DNA of 64,000 nucleotides from Nematostella vectensis (GCF_932526225.1 NC_064035.1:5765501-5829500); one strand, 5' to 3'; positions 52,001 to 63,611 are shown, counted from the first letter of the stretch. Notes: generated from the sequence alone by a model not told the origin. Translations and numbers: made by a program.

Positions 52001-55000
52001 TTCATATAAAAATCTTGTCCAGTAAAGAATCAGCTATTATTTCTGTAGATGGAACCAAGGTATGACAATTCTAGTGTTTTTGTTTGTATTCTGTTTTTCA
52101 CTGCATTTTTAAAGCTCCCCTTTCAGTTTGACATCCCACCATACTGCAAGAAAAGATATGATCAAATAAAACGTGTAATTTCCAATCTTAGGTGCTTGAA
52201 AAAGTGGGCAGCGAGGATGGGCGTGGCCTTAATGTGGTTGTGCTCAACCAAGGAACTGGTGCAGTCATGGCCATGCGCTCATTTGACACATATGCTTCTA
52301 AAGAGGATTCAGAGTCCCTAGTTCTATTCATTAATTTAGTTTCTGATGGCAGAATCCTCTGTTTTGCTGCCAAGGTGAATTAAAATATTATTATCATATT
52401 GTATTTGCTTCTAATTTACCTGCATCCTACCTTTTGATGAGAGATTAGACGGCATGCATATATTCAAATTCAATAGCTGAATTTTTGTGACATGCATCCT
52501 GATTAGGATACAAGATGGATAGTGCCATCCTAGATACTGCTGGCATAGATGTATTTCGTCCTCATTGCCAGCATTATTAACTTAAGTATAATCTTTACTC
52601 ATTTCATTCATCATTTTTCGACAGGATGATGCATCTATGTCTTTGAAAAAAACAACTAGGAACCTTTTCAAAATTTTGGGCAGTGAAAACTTTGAACGAC
52701 TTGGTTGGCGGGACAATTTTGCATTTGTAGTGCAAAAGAAAGGCAAAGTGTATGCAGAGTCGCTGGGTAAAGCAGAAACTTTGGGAACATGGGCTGCACC
52801 TGTGTCTATTGATGTGAATGTTCCCTTGGCATCAGGAAAAAACATTGAATGTCGCTGGGAAGAGACAGAAGTTAATAAACGGCGAAGAGTATTCTGTAAT
52901 AAGTATGAAGGATATGGCAGTGTTTGCAGCTGTAAGTATTTTAGAAGTTTGTTTACCAGATGTTCACCCTGATGTGTGTTTTACAAGTTTAAGGCATATT
53001 TGAGATAGGTTTATAAGATTTTCACATGGTGTAGTGCAGTGTTTGCTGCTGTAAATATTAGAAGTTTGTTTGCCAGGTGTTGTCCTGGATGTGTAGTATA
53101 AGATCAGATTATCCATACTATGTGTTGTTGAGATTAGATGTGAAAGATCTCCACTTAATGGTGTCAACCTTCACAGGCACCAATCCAGCAGAAATCGACA
53201 TCAAATCTGATCCATTGCCTGGAAATGCACTATTGGAGCTACCCGTTGCTATCATTGCCAGTAACAGGCCCCACTATTTGTATCGTATGATACGTTCCAT
53301 GTTGTCTGCAAGTGGGGCAGATCCCAAGATGGTTACTGTATTTATTGATGGCTATTTCGAGGAGCCCCTAGCTGTTGCCAAACTGTTTGGGCTGAGAGGT
53401 ATTCAGCACACTCCCATCAGTAGCAAGAATGCCAGGATTTCACAGGTATGATGAAGACATACAGACCGAAAAAATGGGGTTTGGTTCCTATCTATACTCT
53501 TCTTTTTTTGTTCAGTAATCTCTTGGCTAAAAAAAAAAATTTGCAACCAAACTTGTAGAGTTGTTACCTTTTTCGTTTGATCACCTTTTTTTCTGTTCCA
53601 TTTTACTCTCCTTTGAAGAGCTTTGTGTCTCGACAACATTTTTTTAAAAAGAAGGGACAAAGTAAAAAAGCCTTTTAACTGGGATATTTGCAGCAGGACA
53701 AATGTCTTTCATTTTTTTCTGCCTAAACAAAAACAAAAGAAATACAACTGGTATTTGGGAGCTACTTCACTTAATCCTAAAGTATTATGACCATGGCCCT
53801 CTGCATTTTAAAGCGGGAGACAGAAAATAAAAAATGGTCACACTCACTTACTGTATTACACTCGTCTGATGAGTTGGGTACTGGAGCACACAGGTCACCT
53901 GACCTTGCGCTACCAGAGGAACCTTGGCAACCTGGCCAAACCTCCCCACCCCCTATTGGGAGTACCTGTAACACTGATCATCAGTGGAATTACAGGGGGG
54001 ATCATGCAGGGGGGGGGGGTTGATCCAAATGGGACAATCTATAGTTATTTAGAGCAGAGTATAGACTTGTTTCAACTACAATACATTCAACCACATTTTG
54101 AAAATAATTTATCACTTTCAGCACTACAAAGCCAGCCTTACTACGACATTTAACCTGTATCCCAAGGCAGAGTACATGATAATCATTGAAGAGGACCTGG
54201 ATGTCTCTCCGGATCTGTTCTACTACTTCCAGCAGCTTCTCCCAGTGATGAATGACGATGGAAGCGTCTACTGCATATCTGCATGGAACGACCAGGTACA
54301 TTATCACTCTCTGTGGTAGATCAAGGGGTCCCCTCACTCAATACCAGATCAGGGGGGTCCCTCACTCAATACCAGATCAGGGGGGTCCCCTCACTCAATA
54401 CCAGATCAGGGGGGTCCCCTCACTCAATACCAGATCAGGGGGGTCCCCTCACTCAATACCAGATCAGGGGGGTCCCCTCACTAAATACCAGATCAGGGGG
54501 GTCCCCTCACTCAATACCAGATCAGGGGGGTCTCACTCTCAGTTGTAGAACAAGGGGGAATGGTACATTTGTTCCCTACCTTTAGTACTGAAATTTGAGA
54601 AGGAATGCCTAGGAGAAATTTAACACCTTTAAATTCTCCATAGATCATGATAAAGTGAGGTAACTTAGTTAACATGCTAAAAAAATCTACAAAAACCCTT
54701 TATAAGCCATCTTTGATTATTATATTATTAAGTATCCAATCTGTAAAGAAAAGTTACATATATTGTTGTTGTTGTTCCAGGACCAGGGATTATCCCAGAT
54801 TGGCTTGATTCTCTTGATTATTGTGTGCTTGTTTGCAGGGATATGACCACACAGTTGGTGATAACACCATGCTATACAGAGTTGAGACTATGCCTGGCTT
54901 AGGATGGTGAGTAGGACACTTGGGTGGAAGATAAGTCTTGTATATAAGTCTCATCAGGATTGTTATTACATGCTATACAGAGTTGAGACTATGCCTGGCT

Positions 55001-57114
55001 TAGGATGGTGAGTAGGACACTTGGGTGGAAGATAAGTCTTGTATATAAGTCTCATCAGGATTGTTATTACATGTTTCTGGGGCGGGGGCAGAAATTAAGG
55101 CTATACTGCCTTTCAAAAAAGACTATATAGGCAAGTAAAGAGACACTGCTTACGTCATCAGACTTGATCACATGATTAAGAATTCAAAAATTTTATAGCT
55201 ATTTCAAAATATTTTATTTGTTGTTTTGTTACAAAAACTTACGGAGATTTGATACAGTTTCCTAAATTCCCAACCATCCTGTCAAACACAATTTGTATCT
55301 TCTGTTCAGGGATCGGATCATCAAACTATTTGGCCATGGCATGCAGCTAAGGATGAACTTTATAAAAATGTAACATATGTTAACATTGCTGTTTCTATGG
55401 CAACCGAACAGTAACGATTGAGTTACAGGGGGGAGGAATATGTTGTGGTTTGGAATGCTTCTTGGTTTGAAATTGTTAAAACCAGTTTGAAAAAAATTCA
55501 AACCAAGAAGCATTTCAAACCACAACAAATGTGGCATGGTTTGAAATTTTTTCAAACTGGTTTTAACAATTTCAAACCAAGAAGCATTTCAAACCACAAC
55601 AAATACATCTCCTCCATTTATCTATAAATTGGGTTATGTTTATTATTAAAATGTGATGTTTATCATCTTCCAGGGTTCTAAAGCGTAAAATGTACAAAGA
55701 TGAGTTAGAGCCTAAATGGCCAACACCAGACAAGTTCTGGGACTGGGACATGTGGATGCGTTTACCAGAGATAAGGAAAGGACGCGAGTGTATAATCCCA
55801 GATATTTCCCGCACATATCATTTTGGTACCAAAGGGCTTAACATGCACCCATTATTCCAAGAGTTGTACTTTAAGAAGCATGCACTGAATACAGAACCAA
55901 ATGTCAAGCTGAACACAGAGGTGATAAAGAAGGATAACTATGAGAAGGAGATAGAGAGGCTCATTGGGTGAGTATTCATTCCTTCGCTTTGAGGGTTTTT
56001 CTCTGGGTTCTCTGGTTTCCCTCCCATCTGCAGAAAAAAAACACAATTTTGACCTACTCAGTGTTATATGGTCAAACATAAGTGGTATGGTGGCTGCCTT
56101 TGACTCGACCATGTTGTTTCTGTGATCTTGACTAAACATTTTGCACTTACAGAATCCTATGATCACTGTAGCAAGACAGTACTACATGCCACAACATTTA
56201 AACATTGTTTTTTTGTTTTAATTCTAGGAGGACTTGTATTCCCTTTGCAACAAAAAGCAATTTTTATCCGGAGATAAAACAGATTTTAATAAAGGGCCTC
56301 GCCTGTATAACACCTCCAGATCTCAGCACTTATACATTTCTTAAGTTTAATGCCAAGTAGGGTTGTATCCCTCTGGGTCTGCCAACAAAGCACAAATGAC
56401 TTTCCAGGAAAGATCATAGAGACCAGAGGCACTCCCAGGATTTGCTGAGAAGGGGGGGGGGGAGTTACACAGGGATAGGTGTCATATAGCCAACCTGTAG
56501 GCTTAAGATGCTGTTTTCGGCGAAAAAAACCCTTGAAATCCAAAAATTGTAGTTTGTGGCCGCCATCTTGGATTCGAGTGACAAAAGATGAGTTGAACCA
56601 AGATGGCGGCCACGAACTACGACTTCGGGATTTTGAGGAATTTCTTCACCGAAAACAGCATCTAAAGCCTACCGGTAGGCTAGGTGTCAAATGGAAAGTG
56701 GATAGAATTTGGTGATAGGATAGTACATTCCTCAATAAGAAATGACCACATTTTGGCAGCCAAGGGTAGGTGTACACTCTTATTAGCTGGTATCATTTTC
56801 TCTCTTTCAGGACGGCTGTTGTCCTCGATCACAACAAGAACCCTTGCAATCACAGCGACTTCATCCCTGACACTCAACGCCAGACATATGTGTTTTATAT
56901 GCGCATGGTCAATGCCGTTGACTGGGTGACCTGGAAGAGTATATCTAAATGCCTCCATATCTGGGATCTAGATGTGAGAGGGTTCCACAAGAGCATGTGG
57001 AGACTTTGGTTGAAAGGCAACCACATCTTAATAGTGGGCACTCCTGCATCGCCTTACTCCAAACATAAACCAAGTAATATCCAGCCCATTTACATACCTA
57101 AGAAAGGATCATGA
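49063..57114 (+). CDS. POMGNT1: POMGNT1, protein O-mannose beta-1,2-GlcNAc transferase
   Basis: Golgi type II enzyme that adds beta-1,2-GlcNAc to O-linked mannose (core M1) on proteins such as dystroglycan. Exons: 49063-49333, 51968-52059, 52192-52374, 52625-52931, 53177-53445, 54122-54295, 54839-54906, 55674-55967, 56811-57114; 653 aa, all phases consistent, against about 660 in vertebrates. A cytosolic basic tail precedes one membrane span (aa 45-66). A FAM3/ILEI-like stem lectin domain follows at about aa 100-255. The GT13 catalytic domain starts near [20 protein letters not shown] and has the metal-binding EED (about 397-399, in [14 protein letters not shown]), then [20 protein letters not shown] and [18 protein letters not shown]. 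It ends [12 protein letters not shown]. No frame break or missing key residue seen. Confidence 0.97.
49478..51075. mobile_element. 1.6-kb nested inverted-repeat element in POMGNT1 intron 1
   Basis: The outer arms, about 210 bp, are 49478-49690 and 50868-51075. Both include the AACTGCCTGCAG-type end, a TTTAAACATGAG-like stretch and ATTTGCAAATACAC-like sequence in opposite orientation. Inside is a second inverted pair (about 49771-49860 with 50000-50095) centred on TGTACTAGTAC. A third palindrome lies at about 50660-50790 (TATTTCACGATACCGACC and its mirror). Confidence 0.75.
51140..51460. repeat. degenerate tandem repeat in POMGNT1 intron 1
   Basis: Copies of GGTTGTTTACCATTTAATC and of AATGCCATAATGGTAA recur three or four times with indels. 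No coding meaning. Confidence 0.65.
52918..53130. repeat. duplication of the exon 4 3' end and donor of POMGNT1
   Basis: CAGTGTTTGCAGCTGTAAG at the exon 4 border (52918) is repeated as CAGTGTTTGCTGCTGTAAAT at 53037, followed in both by a TTAGAAGTTTGTTT-x-CCAG-like sequence. The second copy has lost the GTAAGT donor and has diverged, so this duplication is older. Confidence 0.75.
54322..54534. repeat. 29-bp minisatellite in POMGNT1 intron 6
   Basis: About eight copies of a unit containing CACTCAATACCAGATCAGGG, starting about 25 bp after the exon 6 donor. The ORFs rich in RSGG are artefacts. Confidence 0.92.
54869..55073. repeat. 101-bp exact tandem duplication covering the end of POMGNT1 exon 7
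   Basis: Two apparently identical 101-bp units, starting ATGCTATACAGAGTTGAGAC at 54869 and 54970. Each contains the last 38 bp of exon 7, its GTGAGT donor and the start of the intron. Only the first copy has an upstream acceptor. Confidence 0.93.
55430..55617. mobile_element. foldback element in POMGNT1 intron 7
   Basis: Arms of about 65 bp are built on GGTTTGAAATTGTTAAAACC and its complement. The unit CAAACCAAGAAGCATTTCAA is repeated directly inside. Bordered by GGAGG and CCTCC. Confidence 0.85.
56496..56685. mobile_element. foldback element in POMGNT1 intron 8
   Basis: Arms of about 80 bp: the left arm has AAGATGCTGTTTTCGG and GGCCGCCATCTTGG, the right arm has CCAAGATGGCGGCC and CCGAAAACAGCATCT. 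The spacer is about 25 bp. It ends about 125 bp before the last POMGNT1 exon. Confidence 0.85.
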
Positions 57115-57822
57115 AAGATCATTTATACAAGAAATCCAGAAGAAAATTCTATTTTCGTGACTTTTACATTATTCTATGAACTTTTTCAGGGTGAGTATCC
57201 AGGATTTCTAGCTGGGCTCTAAATTAAATGCTAAAAGGGGGCTATTTGGCCATGTACTGGTGTACCTTTTTAGCCCTCCTTTTTTACTCTAGATTCTAGA
57301 TTCTCAGATTTGATTTTAAGAAGAGAGGGCAAAAAGTGATATAAACACATAATAGAAATGGTAAACATTCATGCCCAAGGTTGAAAGTTTATTGTCAGTA
57401 GAATAATAATGTATAATGATAGGTTGTTATTAATATCCAAAAACCAATTATTACAATAATATATTTCAATTAGGGTCTTCTTAGTTTATAAAGAAAAAAT
57501 GGAGATTGCTGTTTTTTTATTTAGTAGTTTACATTTTTTTAGCCATACACTTCACCCACTTCAGGGCCGTAGCAGGGGTCGGGGCCCTGTGGACACCCTC
57601 CCCCCCCCAATATTTTCTTAATGTTTCTGTTTAATGCCCGGGCCTCGCCCAAATAATACAAGGCCTGCTGCCTGCTACAGCTCTTTTCTTTATATGGTCG
57701 CCATTTAACTCCATTCACAAATGATGGAATATTGCACTTTAAGCCTCAAGGGTGTAATACAAGTAACTTGTATTTGGAATGGGGGATGGAATTCAATATA
57801 AGATTATTATAAATCAATGAGA

Positions 57823-57828
57823 AATAAA
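57823..57828 (+). promoter_or_regulatory. candidate polyadenylation signal of POMGNT1
   Basis: AATAAA about 710 bp after the stop at 57114, in AT-rich sequence. It is the clearest canonical signal before the convergent gene. Confidence 0.4.
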
Positions 57829-58501
57829 GATGTTCAGGCTAAACATTGTCTTATGTAAAAGTGTTGGTTAGCACACATCAATGTTGCAAATCCCGCATGA
57901 ACAAGAAAAGGTTCTCTTACCCAAGCATGGAGAGGGGGTCCATTAGGTTTTTGGTGTTTTGATTTTTTAATTAGTACTTTTGTATTATGTGGGTGATTTT
58001 ATTATGAAGTTTTTTTTAAAATGCAAATCATCAAAAGAAAGGCTTGAATTTCTATGTACGTACAAGCATGTCATTTAGTATTTGGAGGGAGGAGGGGGGT
58101 GGAGGGAGGGAGGAGGGAGGGAGGAGCTGGTTCAGGGTGTTTAAAATCTAGAGCTACTTTAGGATATCCATCCAAAATTGGACTTTACACCTTGACTTCT
58201 ACAGAGCAAGCCAGTAAATATAAAGAAAATGCAAAGGAGAGGATGGTATTCTTAAGCCAAAAATCTTAATCTTGTTTTTTAGGAACTTACTTTTAGGAAC
58301 TACACTCTTAGAATCCAAACAAATAGGAATCTTGTCATGATACATGGTAAAATGTTCTTTGCATGATGACCTGCTCTCCCAAGAGTACACTCCACACTCT
58401 TAGGAGGGCATTCTTTAGATAGGGGATGTTTATTAGATCATTTACAGTAAGTGTAAGCTGCTTAATAACTATTTAAAAACTGCAATTTCCACTGCTTCTC
58501 A

Positions 58502-58507
58502 TTTATT
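58502..58507 (-). promoter_or_regulatory. candidate polyadenylation signal of the four-RRM gene
   Basis: TTATTT-type sequence on plus reads AATAAA on minus, about 90 bp beyond the stop of the RRM gene. Confidence 0.4.
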
Positions 58508-58595
58508 ACAACACTTATAAAACATACATTTGCACTGCCATGAACTGATTCAGTGTTTTAAATGGGTTAAAACAAAGTTATAATAAACTAAGCAT

Positions 58596-59858
58596 TCACT
58601 TTCTTCTTTTGTCCCTAAAATGCCTGCTAAAGGCAAGATCAAATAGTGACTGACCCTTGGTCCAGCAAAGCTGCCTAACTGAGAAAGGTTTGCCATTGAA
58701 TCTATGCTTTGTGTGTGATATCAATGCCTGGATACTTGATTGTGATCGAAACATGACAACACCACACCCTTGCCGTTGAAACTGCTTCCCCTTCAGTGCT
58801 GTCACTTCTCCAAATTTTGACAAGTAGTTAACAAGTTCTTTGGGGTCTGTCTGTTCTGGCAAACCTTCGACAAATACTTTCAAGTGTCTGTTTCTCATTG
58901 GGTATTTAAGGGCCGTTTTCTTTACAACAACCTCCTGGCCATCTATAATATGAGAATCTAATTTTGATACAAGGTTAGCAGTTTCTGGATTTTCAAATTT
59001 CACGAAGGCATAAGTATTACTACTGTGTTGGTGCCGGTTACAAACAAGATCAACACGGACCAAATCTCCATAACCAGAAAAGTACTTTTGAAGAGCATCA
59101 ACAGTGACATCATTGCCCAGGGCCCTTACAATAACCTCCTTGGTGTGGGGCAAGTAGCCAAACTTTGATGTTGAAAATTGTACTTGGACATTACATTTAT
59201 TAATAATGTGGGACTGTGTTTCCACGGCTTTCAGAGCACCAGATTCACACTCGAACTCAACAAAACAATAATCTTTCCTTTCTTTAGTGATGGGGTCAAC
59301 AACGACAAAATCGATCCCTTTAACATTACCAAATCGAGAAAAGTACGACTCTAGTTCATTTCGGGTAAGATCTTGTGGGACATTTAATACTCGAATCTTC
59401 TTTGACCTCCCAGCTAGATTTCTTGTAGGCATTTTCGGCTCTGCAATCACCCATTTGCCATCTATAATATGAGTGCCAGCCAGAGCTCTCTGAGCACTTT
59501 CTGCATTCTCATAGGTCACATACCCAAAACCCTTTGACTTGCCCGTCTGTGTTCTGATAATCGATAGGTCCTCAATCGCCCCGTAAGGCCCAAATACAGA
59601 TTCCAATGAGGATTTCCTAATATCCGGGCGAAAATCACGAATGTATATTGTCCTTTGGTCGTGCTCTTCTTTGTGGGATAACAATTCTTGAATCGAGTGT
59701 TGTATCTCCGCGAGTTTCCCAATTGCACACATCCCACGAGTCGGCGGCCATGCTGGCTTCTCGAAAAACACACAGCCGAATTTCTGCTCGCTTACAGTTC
59801 GCAGAATCCGACTAAATGCCGGGTATGGTAGCTTCAACCTTGATAGTGAAAAAAACAT
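58596..59858 (-). CDS. intronless four-RRM RNA-binding protein
   Basis: A single 420-codon exon. RRM1 is about aa 68-142 (RTIYIRDFRPDI; RNP1 KGFGYVTY), RRM2 155-231 (KIRVLNVP; RNP1 KDYCFVEF), RRM3 242-315 (EVIVRALG; RNP1 NTYAFVKF) and RRM4 325-397 (LKVFVEGLP; RNP1 weakened to GCGVVMF). The tail is basic (RHFRDKRRK). The first 30 residues (MFFSLSRLKLPYPAFSRILR) have Arg/Lys but no acid until residue 24 and look like a mitochondrial presequence; a downstream Met at about 43 is an alternative start. It binds RNA by family; the specific role is unknown to me. It converges on POMGNT1 with about 1.5 kb between stops. Confidence 0.92.
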   Translation of the reverse strand: MFFSLSRLKLPYPAFSRILRTVSEQKFGCVFFEKPAWPPTRGMCAIGKLAEIQHSIQELLSHKEEHDQRTIYIRDFRPDIRKSSLESVFGPYGAIEDLSIIRTQTGKSKGFGYVTYENAESAQRALAGTHIIDGKWVIAEPKMPTRNLAGRSKKIRVLNVPQDLTRNELESYFSRFGNVKGIDFVVVDPITKERKDYCFVEFECESGALKAVETQSHIINKCNVQVQFSTSKFGYLPHTKEVIVRALGNDVTVDALQKYFSGYGDLVRVDLVCNRHQHSSNTYAFVKFENPETANLVSKLDSHIIDGQEVVVKKTALKYPMRNRHLKVFVEGLPEQTDPKELVNYLSKFGEVTALKGKQFQRQGCGVVMFRSQSSIQALISHTKHRFNGKPFSVRQLCWTKGQSLFDLAFSRHFRDKRRK

Positions 59859-62800
59859 GGCTTATTTGTGGCAGATATTGTCTGTGACTTGGCAAATTTG
59901 AGCACCATCTAATTCCACCGGAGCACAGACCTCTTTTACAGTTTATCGTGTGCACGAGCTAAGCAACCGCGCTCTCGCACTCTTGGATGTTGGTTGGCCT
60001 TCGGATGGCCTTTCGTTTGATGGAGGGGAGGGGGAGGGCAGGGTTGGAGTATGCCCATCTAGCTGGATACCACCGGGCAAGTTGTTTTGTCGACCACTAT
60101 TTTGATAATCCATTTTGTTTGTTTTTTTGCAATTTAAGTCTACAGAATCTGCAATTTAAGTCTACAGAATCTTTAGAGAACCTAGAATAGCTTATTTGGG
60201 GCAGGGGCTCCTAAGTAGGGGCAATCATTTGTATTATATAAATGTCACAGCGTTTCCTAGGATCAGGCTTAGGGGGGGGGGGGGGGGGGGTTGACACCCT
60301 TCCCATGATGCACTTCGTCAAAGTATATTATCAACCGCGACGCGTCGTGATGGCGCGCAGATGAACTTAGTAATGAAGGCGGTATGAGCAAGATGGAATA
60401 GCTCCGAGGCATTCCGGGGAAAAAACTAGCAAGATGGAATAGCTCCGAGGAAAACATAAAAACAGATGAAACAAGATGACGTGATCAATTTTCAAAGACC
60501 AATTGATTCAAGTACTCTATCGTCAAGGCAAAAATTCGCCTATTAGGAGTGAGGTAGTTGAGAGGTAGACCCCGATTAATAGTTTATTAGAGGCCTGATT
60601 AATCGAACTAGCTAATGCTGTGTTTACACTTGAGCGTCCAACCTAGGTTGAGTAACTACCCAACCTAGGTTAGATTTAAAGTGTGTGTGAACACGCTCGA
60701 AATAGCCACTTATGTGCCGGCAATTACAAAGGATCCGAAACCTAGGTTCGGTTGAGCTCAACCATTCCAGGAGGCATGTTTGAGCTTACTCAAGGAGGTT
60801 ACAGGCAAATCTGTTGACAGTTCTTGTCAGCTATCGCTTTCCGATGTCAGTCATTTCTCAAATAGTGTTTACTCAATAGTCATGAGATTACCACATGTTT
60901 TCTAGATCTCCGCATTTTGCTAGACATTTTACACAATACTTTACAATAAACTTGTTTTCAAGTCAAGGGACTGCGAATCCCTGACGTACTAGCACAAAAA
61001 AAAACTCAACGAAAACGACAAACATAAAAGAAAACATCAGGCAAGGTGGTCCCTAAAAGATCATCTTAAATTATCGTGAATCTTGTATGCAGAAGCCACC
61101 ACAGAATAACAAGAACGGCCAGGAAAATCACAATAATCGCAGCAGCAATTTGACCTCAGAATTCAAATTGATAACAACGGCGCTGTTCCAGCTGAATGAT
61201 CAACCGAGGTTAAGTTTTCAAGTGTAAACGCATTTCTACTGGGGTTCAGTTAACCACAAACTGAACCTAGGTTGACGCTCACAACCCAAATCTCACCATT
61301 ATTTCATAATGTATGAAAAAAACACACATGAGCTAGCTTGTGACTCCAACTTTAATTCCTTAGCTTTCATTTTACTTGTTTTACACATTTTATAAGGATA
61401 ATTTGACATTTTCTTCGATACATTTTGACGGATTTTTCCCGCGAATTTTGCGCGTTTTTTGCTGCTACTTTCAGCTACTTTGACGTTGGTCGCGTGCGCG
61501 AGTGACGTGAGGCTGCACGCGCAAATTGCAGTTAGGAAGAATATATTTTTATCTATCATCCGTCGGTTTTGTTTGTTTACCAAAAGAATTTGCAAGCTAG
61601 AATTTAAAGTCATAGGTAGGGTTGGATTCATATTAAAGAAGAGAGCAACAAAAAGTCAAAGTACCGAATAGAGAACATAGCTTTTTGTCTGAGACTGCGC
61701 GTGCAGTAGAGCTCAGCCAAAAGGTCAACACAAAGGTTGAATCTGATTGGCTCATCTGCGCGCCTAAAAATAGCCTGATCCTAGGAGACGCCGTGACACC
61801 TATATAGTACCAGATCATGGGGAAGTTGATTGCCCCTACTTATGAGCCCCTGTATGGGGGCAGTACTCATGTTTTCCTGGAGCATAAACCAAGAGATCAT
61901 AAGATCCAAGCATCATGGTCTCTTGTAAGATCTTATGCTCTCTTGTGTAAACTAATTGATGTTATCGTATATCCATTTGGACGGCAGAAGTTTTTAATTC
62001 TCGACTAGCATATGTTTAAATTTCATGATTTCAGGATTAAATTTCATACACTGGACATAATTGGTGCCTTTTGCATATCAATCAATGGCTGTCGTTTTTT
62101 TTAATGGTCTAAAAGAGCCTGGGGCGAGCGCACGGGAGACCTGCGATATTCTAAAACGTTAGGGACTAAGCTCCATTTCCAAGATGGCTGCCAGCTTGCC
62201 GGCAAAATTGTAGTAAACACGAATTCCTGCAAGTTTACGTGGCAATTCTCGACTTACAAAGTTCTAGAGCGAAAAAAGGCGAAAAAAAATGATTGAAGCG
62301 GACTCCCAAATATGGTAAGTAGTGCCTAATAAGTAAATGACCGAGCGAGCTAGAAAAACGACAGGTTTTAAAGCAAGATTGACTGATATGGTGGAAGTTT
62401 GGCTAAGGAGGAGAGGGGGTGGCAGAGAAGGGGGGAGGGAAGGAGAGATTTTTATACCCTGGACTGTATCGAATCGATTCAATATTAATAATGATACACT
62501 CTTTCTGGTTAAACAAGCAATTAAATATATTAAAGCAATATAACAAAAATCTATTCTGAACTGCTAAATCCCCAGCTACGCGGTAAATTTTTCTTTGTCC
62601 TCCCATTTTTTAGCAATTAGTTTAAACTTTGTAAAACTTAAATATCACGATGGTTTGTGATATTTAGGTACTTATCTTCTTGACAGTGCCTTAAAAACAC
62701 TCGTAATCATATATGTAAGCGCGATGCAGTCATTACTGACAGTCCGGGAGGGGGAAGGGTCCCATAAAAACTGAGGGGTGGTCGTCGGCAAAATTCCAGC

Positions 62801-63231
62801 ACTTTGGGTGAGGCCAACAACCGCTCTTACTCTGATAAATAGTCATTAAGGTGTGGTTAAAGCAATTTCCTAAAAACACTAAAAACAAACACATTTCAGA
62901 ATTCCTGTCGACTTCTCTGACGACATTTTGCTTTCACCTACTATTCAAATCCAGTTGTTATTGGATAGGATGGTCCATTTGCGTGAGTTTTCCTAAGGGA
63001 TAGAAGAATCGGAAGAATCTTTAAACAGCCCATGAGGGATAGTAGCTGGTTGAATATTATACCCTTAAAGATAGGACAATTACCCCCGTCTACTTTTATA
63101 GAGAGCCCCCCCCCCCCCCCCCTCCTTCGAAACGACGTCGCATATGTGGAGCGTATTTACATTTAAACTGAATAAACTTATTACAAAAAAATCCCAATTG
63201 TATCATTTTCTTTAAATCCTCTTGTTCCTGG
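59859..63231. other. intergenic region between the RRM and Kazal genes
   Basis: It starts with the presumed promoter of the RRM gene. Then come a poly-G run (about 60272-60290), the AACCTAGGTT element (60631-61280), an imperfect hairpin with AAGATC-rich arms (61885-61945), a purine-rich stretch (62405-62450) and a poly-C run (about 63106-63122). Short ORFs on both strands show no domain. Confidence 0.6.
60631..61280. mobile_element. MITE-like element with AACCTAGGTT palindromes
   Basis: The left end GAGCGTCCAACCTAGGTT and the right end AACCTAGGTTGACGCTC are inverted. The self-complementary decamer AACCTAGGTT occurs at both ends and twice more near the left end (about 60661 and 60729). Both sides also carry a TTTACACTTGA-type motif in inverted orientation. 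No transposase. Confidence 0.6.
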
Positions 63232-63611
63232 TCAACACTTAAGGTATTTCTTCCTGCCAACTCTTAGGCAGTGCTCAATTTTCCTGAAAATAAATGAAAG
63301 TTTGAATTCAAGTTTAAGTAGTTCAAAGATTGTTTCTCTAAAACATTTTCAACCACATATTGATAAACAACCCTACGTTAAAATAGAAGCTAGATAGATG
63401 GCTAGATACCTTTCGTCAGCGACGTTTACATCGTTAATACTAGAACACTCTCCCAGATGCCGAATAGTCACATAACCCATGTCTGTCGCACGGCAGTTCC
63501 GCTCGTCTAAGGTGCACGCGTTAGCGTAAGTGACGTCATCGCTTCCACATACCGGTGTCTGATGGAAACCATCATCGCAGGAGAAGGAGCAATTTGCACA
63601 GACACCAACAG
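63232..63611 (-). CDS. Kazal-domain protein, last two exons
   Basis: The penultimate exon is 63611 down to 63410 and encodes a Kazal/follistatin-type domain: CANCSFSCDDGFHQTPVCGS, then DDVTYANACTLDERNC and HLGEC. The CGSD-x2-TY-x-NAC hallmark and six Cys are present. It ends phase 2 at a GTATCT donor. The last exon, 63283 down to 63232, follows TTTTCAG and adds a basic tail (KIEHCLRVGRKKYLKC) and a TGA. Kazal domains inhibit serine proteases or act as extracellular modules. The protein continues upstream beyond the right edge, so its full architecture is unknown. The unpaired Cys residues in the tail are unusual. Confidence 0.8.

Noticed and set aside
54252..54585. Repetitive RSGG/PHSIPDQ-type ORFs
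   Set aside because: Products of the 29-bp minisatellite in POMGNT1 intron 6.
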